Positions 8,974-16,061 of a stretch of DNA of 18,181 nt are shown here, piece after piece; positions within the stretch are counted from its first letter, which is position 1, and the number at the start of each line of letters is the position of its first letter. The notes under the pieces were generated by a model. The model made no database searches, was not told the origin of the DNA, and saw only the letters and a program-made list of their open reading frames with translations. The stretch is from positions 1-18,181 of the forward strand of contig JAAYQH010000423.1 in assembly GCA_012519365.1 (NCBI GenBank). The letters are read 5' to 3'. Both the position numbers and the translations under genes were made by a program. This DNA comes from Planctomycetota bacterium. Lineage in GTDB: Bacteria; Planctomycetota; Phycisphaerae; Sedimentisphaerales; Anaerohalosphaeraceae.

Positions 8974-9278
8974 TGCCAACGTATGATTATCAATGTGATG
9001 CCTGCGGCCATGGGTTTGAAGAGTTTCAGTCGATTACCGCATCGCCGCTGAAAAAATGCCCCCAGTGTGGCAAACTCAAACTGAAACGCTTGCTGGGGAC
9101 AGGCGCAGGGCTGATTTTCAAGGGCAACGGCTTTTATCAAACCGACTATCGTTCTGAAAGTTATACCCAAGCCGCCCAAAAGGATAAACCTGCCGTTGAA
9201 TCCAAAACGGCGAGCAAAAAGGACAGCTCTGCCGGCACTAAAACCAACCCGTCGCCGGCACCTGCGGCGAATCGTTAA
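8973..9278 (+). CDS. FmdB-type zinc-ribbon protein
   Basis: This 101-residue protein opens MPTYDYQCDACGHGFEEFQS, the hallmark of FmdB-type putative regulatory zinc ribbons. Four cysteines, Cys8/Cys11 and Cys29/Cys32, should bind one zinc ion. The block GTGAGLIFKGNGFYQTDY follows, also typical of the family. The final 40 residues are low-complexity Lys/Ala/Ser/Pro and probably disordered. The start codon overlaps the grpE stop (TAATG), indicating translational coupling, and a strong terminator follows. The family's biochemical role is poorly defined; the link to chaperone genes suggests, but does not prove, a role in stress response or protein quality control. Confidence 0.9.
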   Translation: MPTYDYQCDACGHGFEEFQSITASPLKKCPQCGKLKLKRLLGTGAGLIFKGNGFYQTDYRSESYTQAAQKDKPAVESKTASKKDSSAGTKTNPSPAPAANR

Positions 9279-9282
9279 TTGT

Positions 9283-9310
9283 AAGATGGGCTTACAGCCC
9301 ATCTTTTTTT
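9283..9310 (+). terminator. Rho-independent terminator of the dnaJ-grpE-fmdB unit
   Basis: A perfect 10-bp stem, AAGATGGGCT (9283-9292) with AGCCCATCTT (9296-9305), has a TAC loop and runs into seven consecutive T residues (9304-9310). This is a textbook intrinsic terminator. Confidence 0.92.
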
Positions 9311-9329
9311 ATATCCCAGGGAGGTTTCT

Positions 9330-10313
9330 ATGAGCTATATGCCCAAGCCGGAACGTTACTCAAAAATAGAATACCGTCGATGCGGCCAGAGTGGACTAAA
9401 ACTGCCGGCATTATCGCTGGGGCTTTGGCACAATTTCGGGGGCGTTGATGTGTTCGAAACCGCCCGTGCCTTAATTCATACCGCTTTTGACAACGGTATC
9501 ACGCATTTTGATCTGGCCAATAACTATGGTCCGCCGCCCGGCAGCGCCGAGGAAACCTTCGGACGGATTCTTAAGCACGACCTGACTGGGCACCGGGACG
9601 AATTTATTATCAGTACCAAGGCCGGCTATTTGATGTGGCCCGGCCCCTATGGCGACGGGGGTTCTCGAAAATACCTGTTATCCAGTCTTGACCAATCGCT
9701 TCATCGAATGGGGCTTGAGTATGTTGACATTTTTTATTCGCATCGTCTTGATCCCCAAACGCCGCTGGAAGAAACAATGGATGCCTTGGCTCAGGCGGTG
9801 CGTCTGGGAAAAGCCCTGTATGTCGGCGTGTCAAATTATCCGCCCGAACAAACGCGTCGTGTTGCCGCCCTACTCAAAGAACGCGGCATCCCGCTGCTGA
9901 TCCATCAGCCCCGTTATTCGCTGCTGGCCCGCGATGTTGAAACCAACGGACTGTTTGAGACATTGCGTGACCTGGGAATCGGCTGCATCTGCTTTAGTCC
10001 GCTGGCCCAGGGGCTGTTGACAGATAAATACCTTCAGGGAATTCCGGCCGAGTCTCGTGCCGCCAAACCACACGGCTTCCTCAAAAAAGAAACTATCACG
10101 CCGGAACTCGTTCAAAAACTGAACACCTTTAATGCCATTGCCGCCAAACGCGGACAGACACTGGCTCAAATGGCCCTGGCGTGGATATTACGTCGGCCGG
10201 AGGTTACCAGCGTTCTGATCGGGGCCAGTCGTCCGGAACAACTGCTGGACAATCTGGCAGCATTGAACAACATCACTTTTGATGAGGCGGAACTCGAAAC
10301 GCTGTGCAAATAG
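9330..10313 (+). CDS. Aldo-keto reductase of the YghZ/Gpr (AKR14) group
   Basis: This is a 327-residue NADPH-dependent aldo-keto reductase. It closely follows E. coli YghZ (L-glyceraldehyde 3-phosphate reductase, also active on methylglyoxal), sharing LPALSLGLWHNFG, DLANNYGPPPGSAEE, AGYLMWPGPYGDGGSRKYLL, DQSLHRMGLEYVDIFYSHR and VTSVLIGASRPEQL. The catalytic tetrad is Asp61, Tyr66, Lys97 and His138. It is about 20 residues shorter at the C-terminus than my recollection of the E. coli protein. The ATG at 9330 follows a strong AGGGAGG. It is flanked by a terminator upstream and a long gap downstream, so it is probably monocistronic. A role in reactive-aldehyde detoxification fits the stress-related neighbourhood, but that is inference. 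Confidence 0.9.
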   Translation: MSYMPKPERYSKIEYRRCGQSGLKLPALSLGLWHNFGGVDVFETARALIHTAFDNGITHFDLANNYGPPPGSAEETFGRILKHDLTGHRDEFIISTKAGYLMWPGPYGDGGSRKYLLSSLDQSLHRMGLEYVDIFYSHRLDPQTPLEETMDALAQAVRLGKALYVGVSNYPPEQTRRVAALLKERGIPLLIHQPRYSLLARDVETNGLFETLRDLGIGCICFSPLAQGLLTDKYLQGIPAESRAAKPHGFLKKETITPELVQKLNTFNAIAAKRGQTLAQMALAWILRRPEVTSVLIGASRPEQLLDNLAALNNITFDEAELETLCK

Positions 10314-10770
10314 GAACGCGGCAAGTTGAAAAACTCAGATGGATTTTAGGTGCTCACTTTGTGCTTTTGCCCCTTGGGTAAGTCTGTCTTGCAGGTATCC
10401 CAAAGTATTCAGAAAGCTGTCGCCGGACGGCGTCAAAAGCAAATAACCGATAGGCGTTGAGTGTAAGTGAAAAATCTACATCAGCCCTTGTGGGACTGGG
10501 TGACTTTGGCATGCGAACCACATAATGCCCACGATTGCACTTGTTCAAAACACAGAATTTGTGGAAACATCTCAAAAAAAATCGGCGGCAACGCTTCAGA
10601 CACCCTTTTCTTCTGCTTTTTTATATCTAAAGCCTGCCTTGGCTCTGTTTATGGGATTTTGATTGTATTTATGGTTTGTCTTTTTTTCCTTAGATCAACC
10701 GAAAAGTCGCTTGACCGCTGAGGGTCGGCGTGTTAATCTGACGACCAACAATGAGAAAGGGATTGAAACG
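10314..10770. other. Long intergenic region with no convincing gene
   Basis: These 457 bp separate the reductase from the membrane protein. The only protein-like reading is on the minus strand at 10354-10575: a 73-residue frame whose second half (LNAYRLFAFDAVRRQL, then GIPARQTYPRGKSTK) reads like real coding sequence, though I cannot assign it to a family. It has no clear ribosome-binding site. It may be a remnant of a larger gene or a dispersed repeat. A small palindrome, CGCCG-GA-CGGCG, is at 10421-10432. Plus-strand frames through the region look random and cysteine/phenylalanine-rich. I see no strong terminator or promoter. Confidence 0.4.
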
Positions 10771-11751
10771 ATGGATTTATTGTTTCCTGCGGCATTACGG
10801 ATTATCACGGCAGTCGCCTTAATTTATTTTGGATTGGGGCTGTTTAATATCCATTGGTTGATGCGGGTGCGTGCCATTGCTGCCCTATCGGTCGGAGCAT
10901 TGCTGGTCGGGGCCGTGGGCTGGCCATTGGTGCGGCCGGAGTTGCCTGTCGCGACAATCACGCTTGTGAACGGTTCGATTAGTCTGCCAGGGGCTATAGG
11001 CTGTGTGTTGTTGGCATTTTCGGCAGGATTTATCGCCTTTTTTGTATCGTGGCCAGCCGGTAAAATCCTTGCCCCCTATGCCGCCCCGACGGGCTTGGCT
11101 ATCTGGGCAATGTTCAGCGGCAATATGCATCAACTTCTTCTGGATCATTATGAGCCAGCCCGACGAGAAACGCTGTATGCCGCCCTTCGGTGGGAAGGAT
11201 TTTTTTGGCTGCTGATTTGTGCGGCCGGATATTTGGGGGTATTGGCGGCCTCTCGTCTGGTGGGGGCTAAAATTCTCATCCTCGGCCAATTCAACAGCGA
11301 CAAGCCCAAAGGAACGGCTATTTTGACCAATATCCTGTTGGCAATGGGGATAACACTCGTGGTCAGTTGGGTCGCAGTGGGCATATTTGTTCAGGACGTC
11401 CATCAAGTTGACCCCGAACTGGGGACGGTTGTGGGTCAGCCGGGCAACCGCCAGATTGCCTTTGGCGTGTTTACGGCGTTTTGTATTTCCGCTTATCTGG
11501 TCAAATATACCCTTAAAATTGGATATTTACCTGTCGCGGCCGCATCGGTTTTACTCACATTTGGCGGTTCTATGGCTTTGCTTCGGGGTCAAACTCTGAG
11601 CCATCTGGCCGGAAATTGGCCGATTGCATATTTTAATCACGCCGTTAATGCCATAACGCCGCTGCAAATGGTGGCCTTTGCCGTGCTGGGATCTATCACG
11701 GGCTATTGGATGGCAGTGAAGTTTCACCATCTGTCGTGGCAAACACATTAA
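10771..11751 (+). CDS. Polytopic membrane protein of unknown function
   Basis: I do not recognise a family. The 326-residue product has about nine hydrophobic segments, at roughly 5-25, 36-53, 73-97, 101-122, 142-163, 184-206, 228-244, 247-265 and 293-313, so it is an integral inner-membrane protein. There is no signal peptide, extracellular domain or recognisable catalytic motif. Two polar loops stand out: LDHYEPARRETLYAALRWE (about 125-143) and FVQDVHQVDPELGTVV (about 206-221). The open frame extends 36 codons upstream, but I prefer the ATG at 10771: a purine-rich GAGAAAGGG lies about 10 nt before it, and the upstream residues are not protein-like. A small transporter or a structural membrane protein are both possible. 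Confidence 0.75.
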   Translation: MDLLFPAALRIITAVALIYFGLGLFNIHWLMRVRAIAALSVGALLVGAVGWPLVRPELPVATITLVNGSISLPGAIGCVLLAFSAGFIAFFVSWPAGKILAPYAAPTGLAIWAMFSGNMHQLLLDHYEPARRETLYAALRWEGFFWLLICAAGYLGVLAASRLVGAKILILGQFNSDKPKGTAILTNILLAMGITLVVSWVAVGIFVQDVHQVDPELGTVVGQPGNRQIAFGVFTAFCISAYLVKYTLKIGYLPVAAASVLLTFGGSMALLRGQTLSHLAGNWPIAYFNHAVNAITPLQMVAFAVLGSITGYWMAVKFHHLSWQTH

Positions 11752-11810
11752 TGTCCGATAAATGAACAAATTCAGTTAAATCTGAGCATTCGGGGGTGTT
11801 GTTTAATTCA

Positions 11811-11839
11811 TATAAGTTATTAAAATAGAATAACTTATA
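11811..11839. repeat. Perfect 11-bp inverted repeat
   Basis: TATAAGTTATT (11811-11821) is matched by AATAACTTATA (11829-11839) across a 7-nt spacer. It lies 60 bp after the membrane-protein gene and about 240 bp before csrA. It could be a transcription-factor operator or a weak bidirectional terminator; the all-AT stem and absence of an adjoining T-run make the operator reading slightly better. Confidence 0.7.
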
Positions 11840-12002
11840 AAGAATCAACTCGGTTTTTGGAAGTTTTTTTTATTCTAATCCATTTTTTCATTACGTCCTG
11901 GCCTGTCTTTTGCCGAATAAAATGGCGTCCTGTAAAGAGGAAATAGAGTGTAGGGATAAAAAAATTTCGCTCTATGCAGGGCCAACAAACGTATAAATGG
12001 TG

Positions 12003-12008
12003 TATAAT
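12003..12008 (+). promoter_or_regulatory. Putative -10 element of the csrA promoter
   Basis: A perfect TATAAT lies 70 bp upstream of the csrA start. No good -35 is visible at the right distance, so either an activator is needed or this is not the promoter. Confidence 0.4.
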
Positions 12009-12019
12009 AAAGCAAATAG

Positions 12020-12079
12020 GCTATGTGGTACGGTTTTTGTTTTTTTGAACCCAACCGGCATAAGCAAAGGAGTCACGGA
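12020..12079 (+). promoter_or_regulatory. csrA leader: hairpin and double GGA over the translation start
   Basis: The leader can fold into an imperfect hairpin: GCTATG (12020-12025) with CATAAGC (12059-12065, one bulge), and CGGTT (12031-12035) with AACCG (12053-12057). It ends just before the ribosome-binding site AAAGGAG (12066-12072). GGA occurs in that site (12069-12071) and again overlapping the start codon (12077-12079). GGA is the core of CsrA binding sites, so autorepression is plausible. Confidence 0.45.
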
Positions 12080-12279
12080 TGTTGGTTTTAAGCAGACAGA
12101 AAGATGAGTCGATCATGATCGGCGACGATGTCGAAATCGTTATCGTCGATGTTCGCGGCGACAAGGTGCGTCTGGGTATCAACGCCCCGCGTAATATCGC
12201 TGTGCATCGTAAAGAAATATATCTGGCGATTCAAAAAGAAAAGGAAAAAGAGAACCAAAAAGTCGCCAACAATCATTAA
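12079..12279 (+). CDS. csrA: Carbon storage regulator CsrA
   Basis: CsrA is a small dimeric RNA-binding protein that controls translation and mRNA stability by binding GGA motifs in leaders. The 66-residue product starts [20 protein letters not shown] and has the conserved core VRLGINAP followed by AVHRKEIY. It includes Leu4 and Arg6 at one end of the RNA-binding face and the arginine at about 44 at the other. The C-terminal tail is Lys/Glu-rich. The ribosome-binding site AAAGGAG is strong. No flagellar genes or fliW are adjacent, unlike the common csrA context, so its regulon is not evident from this window. Confidence 0.96.
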   Translation: MLVLSRQKDESIMIGDDVEIVIVDVRGDKVRLGINAPRNIAVHRKEIYLAIQKEKEKENQKVANNH

Positions 12280-12436
12280 CCCTTCACATCCCCCTTTCCT
12301 GAAGAGTTAAGTAGATTCTAACGCAGAATTCATCTTTCCTCTTTTACCAAAATCTGATACAGAATATCACCAAACCATTCTGTCCAGGTGTGTCAAAAGA
12401 ACACAGCTAACCGACCCTAAATCTCCCAAAACACCA

Positions 12437-15325
12437 TCAATCAGGCCGCGTGAGCAACGAAACGGGGTGTATCACCTCGACATGTCGATCACATAAGGTT
12501 TCAATCTGCATTTTACAAGCGGCACATTCGGTCAATATTATATCCGGCCGATAGGCATCGATCGCTGACTTGAGAGTTTGGCCAATGGCGGCGGATAAAT
12601 CACGGTTTTTGGCCTGCATTCCGGCTGTGCCGGCCAATCCGCAACATCCGGAATTAAGATCGTACACGTCCAGTCCACATAGATCATGGAGCAATTGCGG
12701 CGTTAAGGCGGTATCCCGAAGCGGCTTGAGATGACAGGGCGCATGATATGCAATCCGCTTGTTTGCGTATGCCTCGGCCGGCATTTTCAGACGGTCGCTA
12801 ATGTCCGGATGGTCGGAAATCAGTTCGCTCAGATAGGCCATAAGTTCCGTTGTCTGGTGAGAGAGTGTGTAAGCGGCCTGCGAAGTATCGATTAAATCCA
12901 TCTCCGGCCCCAAACACAGCGCTGCGCTGGGCTCGGAACAAACCACCCGGTACCCCATAGCTGCGTAAGGACCCACCCGCCGCAGGGTGTAGGCCAAATC
13001 TTGGCGTGCCCGTTTGATATCACCATAGACAAACGCCGGCATCGGCGCCGGCCGTTGTGGAGGCACAACCACTTCAACCCCGGCACGGTGCAACACATCC
13101 AATACCGCCCGGCCAAGTCGGTGATCGTTGTAATTGGCAAAACTGTCCACAAAATACACCGCCCTGTCAACCGGCGATTCCACCGGACTCCATTCAGCCA
13201 GCAGTGCCCCGGCACGACGCACGAAAGAGCCTCGCTCAAAATGCGGCAACGGGCGGTTACGATCCAGGCCGATTGTTTTTTCCGTCAGCCAGCGAAGCAA
13301 CGCCTGTTGGAGAACCCAATTGCTCAGGGGAGCAAAGGTACAGGCCAACAGGCTCAGCCAGCGATTGTGAATAAGGGCCAACTCAGGCGCGGTAAAGCCG
13401 GTATGTTTGGCAAGCTGGGCCCGCGCCTCAATGATCAATCGCGACATATCCACACCGGCGGGACATTCTATAGAACACATCTTGCAATTAACGCACAAGG
13501 CCAGATGCTGCTTCAACTGCGCATCATCCAACGGTTGGCCACTGCTTTCTGCGGCCATCCAGGCACCAATCAAGTTCGCCTTGGCTCGTGTGGTCGCCAA
13601 CTCCTCACTCGTTCCGCGAAACACCGGACACATCCGCGTGCCTGGCGCTGTCGCCAGACACACACCGCAACCATTGCACTGCTCGACTTGCAGTCGAAAC
13701 GCCTCGGGTTCCAGATGCAACACAGTCGCGAAAGGCGTCGCAGCCGCCAGCGATTCTACCCGCAGATGCTTAATCATCACATCTGGATCGTCATTGATGA
13801 TTTTTCCGGGATTTAAGATACCATTAGGGTCGAACAGGCTTTTGACCCGTTTGAGCAAGTCATAATACACATCGCCGTATTGTTGTCGAATGAATGCCGC
13901 GCGCAACAGGCCATCGCCGTGTTCGCCGCTGATCGATCCGCCCAACGACCAGGCCAGCGAAAAGACCTCCTCGGCAATCTGCCGCATGACCGCAATATCC
14001 TCGGCCTTGCGCAAATCCAAATAGGGCCGGATGTGCAGTTCACCATCGCCGGCATGGCCGTAATAGGCGGTTGGGAAATGGGTGGTTGTGCTGATTTTCT
14101 CCAGACCGGCAATGTAGGCATCCAACCGCCGATAGTCCACGGAGACATCTTCGATAAAGGCCAGCGGATGTGCCTGCCCTGAGCCGCGATTCAGCAGGGG
14201 CACAGCGTCCTTGCGCGATTTCCAGAGAAGGGCCTGTCGCGACGCATCAAGGTATTGTGTCGCTTGCCGCGCTAAACTGGCTGTGGCTTTGATGGTCGCG
14301 GCAATTTTGTCCTGAACGGTTTGCATATCCGGCCCGGAATGCTCCACCAGCAGCGTGGCCGCACAGTCAACCGGCAAAATATCCCGGTATTGCGGAAACG
14401 CATCGCGTGCCATCGTTGCCAAGGTTTTATCCATCAATTCACAGGCATCAGCTCCGCTTTCGACGATAATCGGCACGGCCCGAGCCATCATCTCGAAATT
14501 ATCAAACTCAAACTGAACCAGCCCGCGGGCCTTTTCCACAGGGACCGTTTTCAAGGTGATCTGGGTAAAAATCCCCAGAGTCCCTTCGGAGCCGCTCAGC
14601 AGACGTGCCATATTGACAACACCGCCGGTAACTGCGCCGTTTAAGGTATAGGCACAGCGGTTTCGTTTCGTGGCGGGCTGGGCCTGCGCAATCAGATGTT
14701 CATTCGGGCCCAACAACTCAAGGCACCCTTCAAGCACTCGCCGCCCGGCTGCCTCGAGGCAGTCCTCCGGTCGCATGCCATTGCGAAAATCGCACACTGT
14801 CCCGTCTGCCAACACGGTGCGTAACATCTGGACGTGGTCACAGATAAAACCGTATCGAAGCGAATGGGCCCCTGTGGCATTGTTGGCCACAACGCCGCCG
14901 ATAACCGCGCGATTGCCGCTGGACGGATCCGGTCCGATCTTTCGCCCCCACTTTGCAAGATGACGGTTCAGATCGTCCAGCACGACGCCCGGCTGAACGC
15001 ATACCCATGAACCATCTTCGGCCGTTTGCAAAATTTGTGTCATATATCGCCGGACATCCAGCACGATGCCTTCGGTCAGGGATTCGCCCGCCACGCCGCT
15101 GCCGGCACCGCGTGCGGCTATGGGAATGGCGTTCTCGGCGGCATAACGTACTGCGGCGATCACATCCGCCTCCTCACGCGGCATCACCACACATTGCGGC
15201 ATCAGCCGGTAAATACTGGCATCCACGCTATAGGCAAGTCGATGAAAGACATCCACCCGCACATCGCCGCTGAGCCGCCCGGCCAATTCGGAACCTATCG
15301 TTTCGACTGTCTTGGTTGTCGTCAA
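12437..15325 (-). CDS. Fused FAD-linked oxidase and Fe-S/CCG-domain dehydrogenase, YdiJ-like
   Basis: This 962-residue protein joins a D-2-hydroxyacid dehydrogenase-type flavoprotein to an Fe-S electron-transfer module. Its FAD-binding segments are RGAGSGVAGES (72-82), GPDPSSG with GGVVANNATGAHS (131-155) and GSEGTLGI (245-252). The FAD-oxidase C-terminal domain has GHAGDGELHIRP (423-434) and SGEHGDG (466-472). Two 4Fe-4S clusters are predicted from Cys550/553/556/566 and Cys611/614/617/621. The C-terminal part has the cysteine-rich pattern of GlpC/heterodisulfide-reductase-type domains: HAPCH (861-865), GCCG (893-896) and CAAC (934-937). The architecture matches E. coli YdiJ (about 1000 residues, linked to D-2-hydroxyglutarate oxidation). 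The substrate could equally be D-lactate or another 2-hydroxyacid. The start is TTG at 15325 with AGGA upstream and an in-frame stop before it. It is probably last in an operon, 23 bp after the preceding gene. Confidence 0.9.
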   Translation of the reverse strand: MTTTKTVETIGSELAGRLSGDVRVDVFHRLAYSVDASIYRLMPQCVVMPREEADVIAAVRYAAENAIPIAARGAGSGVAGESLTEGIVLDVRRYMTQILQTAEDGSWVCVQPGVVLDDLNRHLAKWGRKIGPDPSSGNRAVIGGVVANNATGAHSLRYGFICDHVQMLRTVLADGTVCDFRNGMRPEDCLEAAGRRVLEGCLELLGPNEHLIAQAQPATKRNRCAYTLNGAVTGGVVNMARLLSGSEGTLGIFTQITLKTVPVEKARGLVQFEFDNFEMMARAVPIIVESGADACELMDKTLATMARDAFPQYRDILPVDCAATLLVEHSGPDMQTVQDKIAATIKATASLARQATQYLDASRQALLWKSRKDAVPLLNRGSGQAHPLAFIEDVSVDYRRLDAYIAGLEKISTTTHFPTAYYGHAGDGELHIRPYLDLRKAEDIAVMRQIAEEVFSLAWSLGGSISGEHGDGLLRAAFIRQQYGDVYYDLLKRVKSLFDPNGILNPGKIINDDPDVMIKHLRVESLAAATPFATVLHLEPEAFRLQVEQCNGCGVCLATAPGTRMCPVFRGTSEELATTRAKANLIGAWMAAESSGQPLDDAQLKQHLALCVNCKMCSIECPAGVDMSRLIIEARAQLAKHTGFTAPELALIHNRWLSLLACTFAPLSNWVLQQALLRWLTEKTIGLDRNRPLPHFERGSFVRRAGALLAEWSPVESPVDRAVYFVDSFANYNDHRLGRAVLDVLHRAGVEVVVPPQRPAPMPAFVYGDIKRARQDLAYTLRRVGPYAAMGYRVVCSEPSAALCLGPEMDLIDTSQAAYTLSHQTTELMAYLSELISDHPDISDRLKMPAEAYANKRIAYHAPCHLKPLRDTALTPQLLHDLCGLDVYDLNSGCCGLAGTAGMQAKNRDLSAAIGQTLKSAIDAYRPDIILTECAACKMQIETLCDRHVEVIHPVSLLTRPD

Positions 15326-15348
15326 CGCGTTCTATCCTGAAAAACATG

Positions 15349-16056
15349 TTATCCATCATTGTTGTTTGAGATTACAGAGACCACCTTGAGCACTGAGCAG
15401 CCTTGCTTTTTGAGCATTCGGCATACCGTATCGGCCGATTGCCCCGCAAGCGTGAACACTACCGCCGCATCGGCATTACGGACAAGCGAGCCGTTTCGCT
15501 GAAACGTGTCCAAATACGGAGCATTCAACAAAACCACATCGTAAGAACGCCGGGCATCCGCCAAGATAGTTTTGAACTTTTCCGTGCTAAGCGCTGCCTG
15601 ACAATGCGCCGGCACAATTGCTACCTTCTCAAGGGGGGTTTCGAGAGGCAACCTTGAACAATCTCGACCGTCCATATCAAAAACAGAAGCCACCGCGTTA
15701 CGTTTAGTATCCAGATCGATCAACAGGCATTTAGAGGTCTCGGCCAACCGAATAGCGATATTCACCGGAATGATAATGGGCAAATCCCTGGGCGTTTTGC
15801 CGGCCAGCACCACCACCGGCGCCCGGCCGGTTGTTTTTTTCAGTGCAGTGAGCAAGGCACAACTCTCACGGACCGCATCACGGATAGGGATTGCCGCGCA
15901 AGCCGTTGATGCCTTTTGTTTTCGGCTGATCAGAAGCCCGATTACGGCACAAACCAACACCACAAAAAAAATGCCTGCCGCGATCCCATAAAACCAGGGG
16001 CTGTACATCAACGCGGTAAACCATTCGGGAAGCCCTTCTATAGATACGGCACACAT
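15349..16056 (-). CDS. Membrane-anchored CpsD/MinD-fold protein with degenerate nucleotide-binding motifs
   Basis: This 235-residue protein has one transmembrane helix (about 21-44) and then a cytoplasmic domain patterned like CpsD/BY-kinase or MinD/ParA ATPases. The strand-loop-helix where a P-loop belongs reads VVVLAGKTPRDLPIIIPVN (81-99) and lacks the canonical K-G-G-x-G-K-[ST]. The A'-like motif LLIDLD (111-116) is kept. The Walker-B-like strand YDVVLLNAP (172-180) has Asn where family members have Asp. There is no tyrosine-rich tail. I infer a pseudo-ATPase or scaffold. The ATG at 16056 lies 5 nt after the preceding gene's stop, suggesting translational coupling; an upstream TTG at 16113 would overlap that gene. 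No ribosome-binding site is evident. Polysaccharide-export regulation is one possibility, unproven. Confidence 0.6.
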   Translation of the reverse strand: MCAVSIEGLPEWFTALMYSPWFYGIAAGIFFVVLVCAVIGLLISRKQKASTACAAIPIRDAVRESCALLTALKKTTGRAPVVVLAGKTPRDLPIIIPVNIAIRLAETSKCLLIDLDTKRNAVASVFDMDGRDCSRLPLETPLEKVAIVPAHCQAALSTEKFKTILADARRSYDVVLLNAPYLDTFQRNGSLVRNADAAVVFTLAGQSADTVCRMLKKQGCSVLKVVSVISNNNDG

Positions 16057-16061
16057 GGCAG

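Larger units (their letters stand above)
11752..12078. other. AT-rich intergenic region upstream of csrA
   Basis: These 327 bp hold no gene. They contain a perfect 11-bp inverted repeat at 11811-11839, a T-rich stretch (11850-11890), a second imperfect inverted repeat (ATAGAG at 11943-11948 with CTCTAT at 11970-11975), and the presumed csrA promoter and leader. Confidence 0.6.

Noticed and set aside
12355..12436. TGTGT/ACACA hairpin as terminator of the dehydrogenase gene
   Set aside because: The stem is only 5 bp and no T-run follows on the minus strand.
13001..13816. A 271-codon plus-strand frame within the FAD/Fe-S dehydrogenase
   Set aside because: The minus-strand gene has continuous family motifs across this region; the plus-strand product is Arg/His/Gln-rich with no domain pattern.
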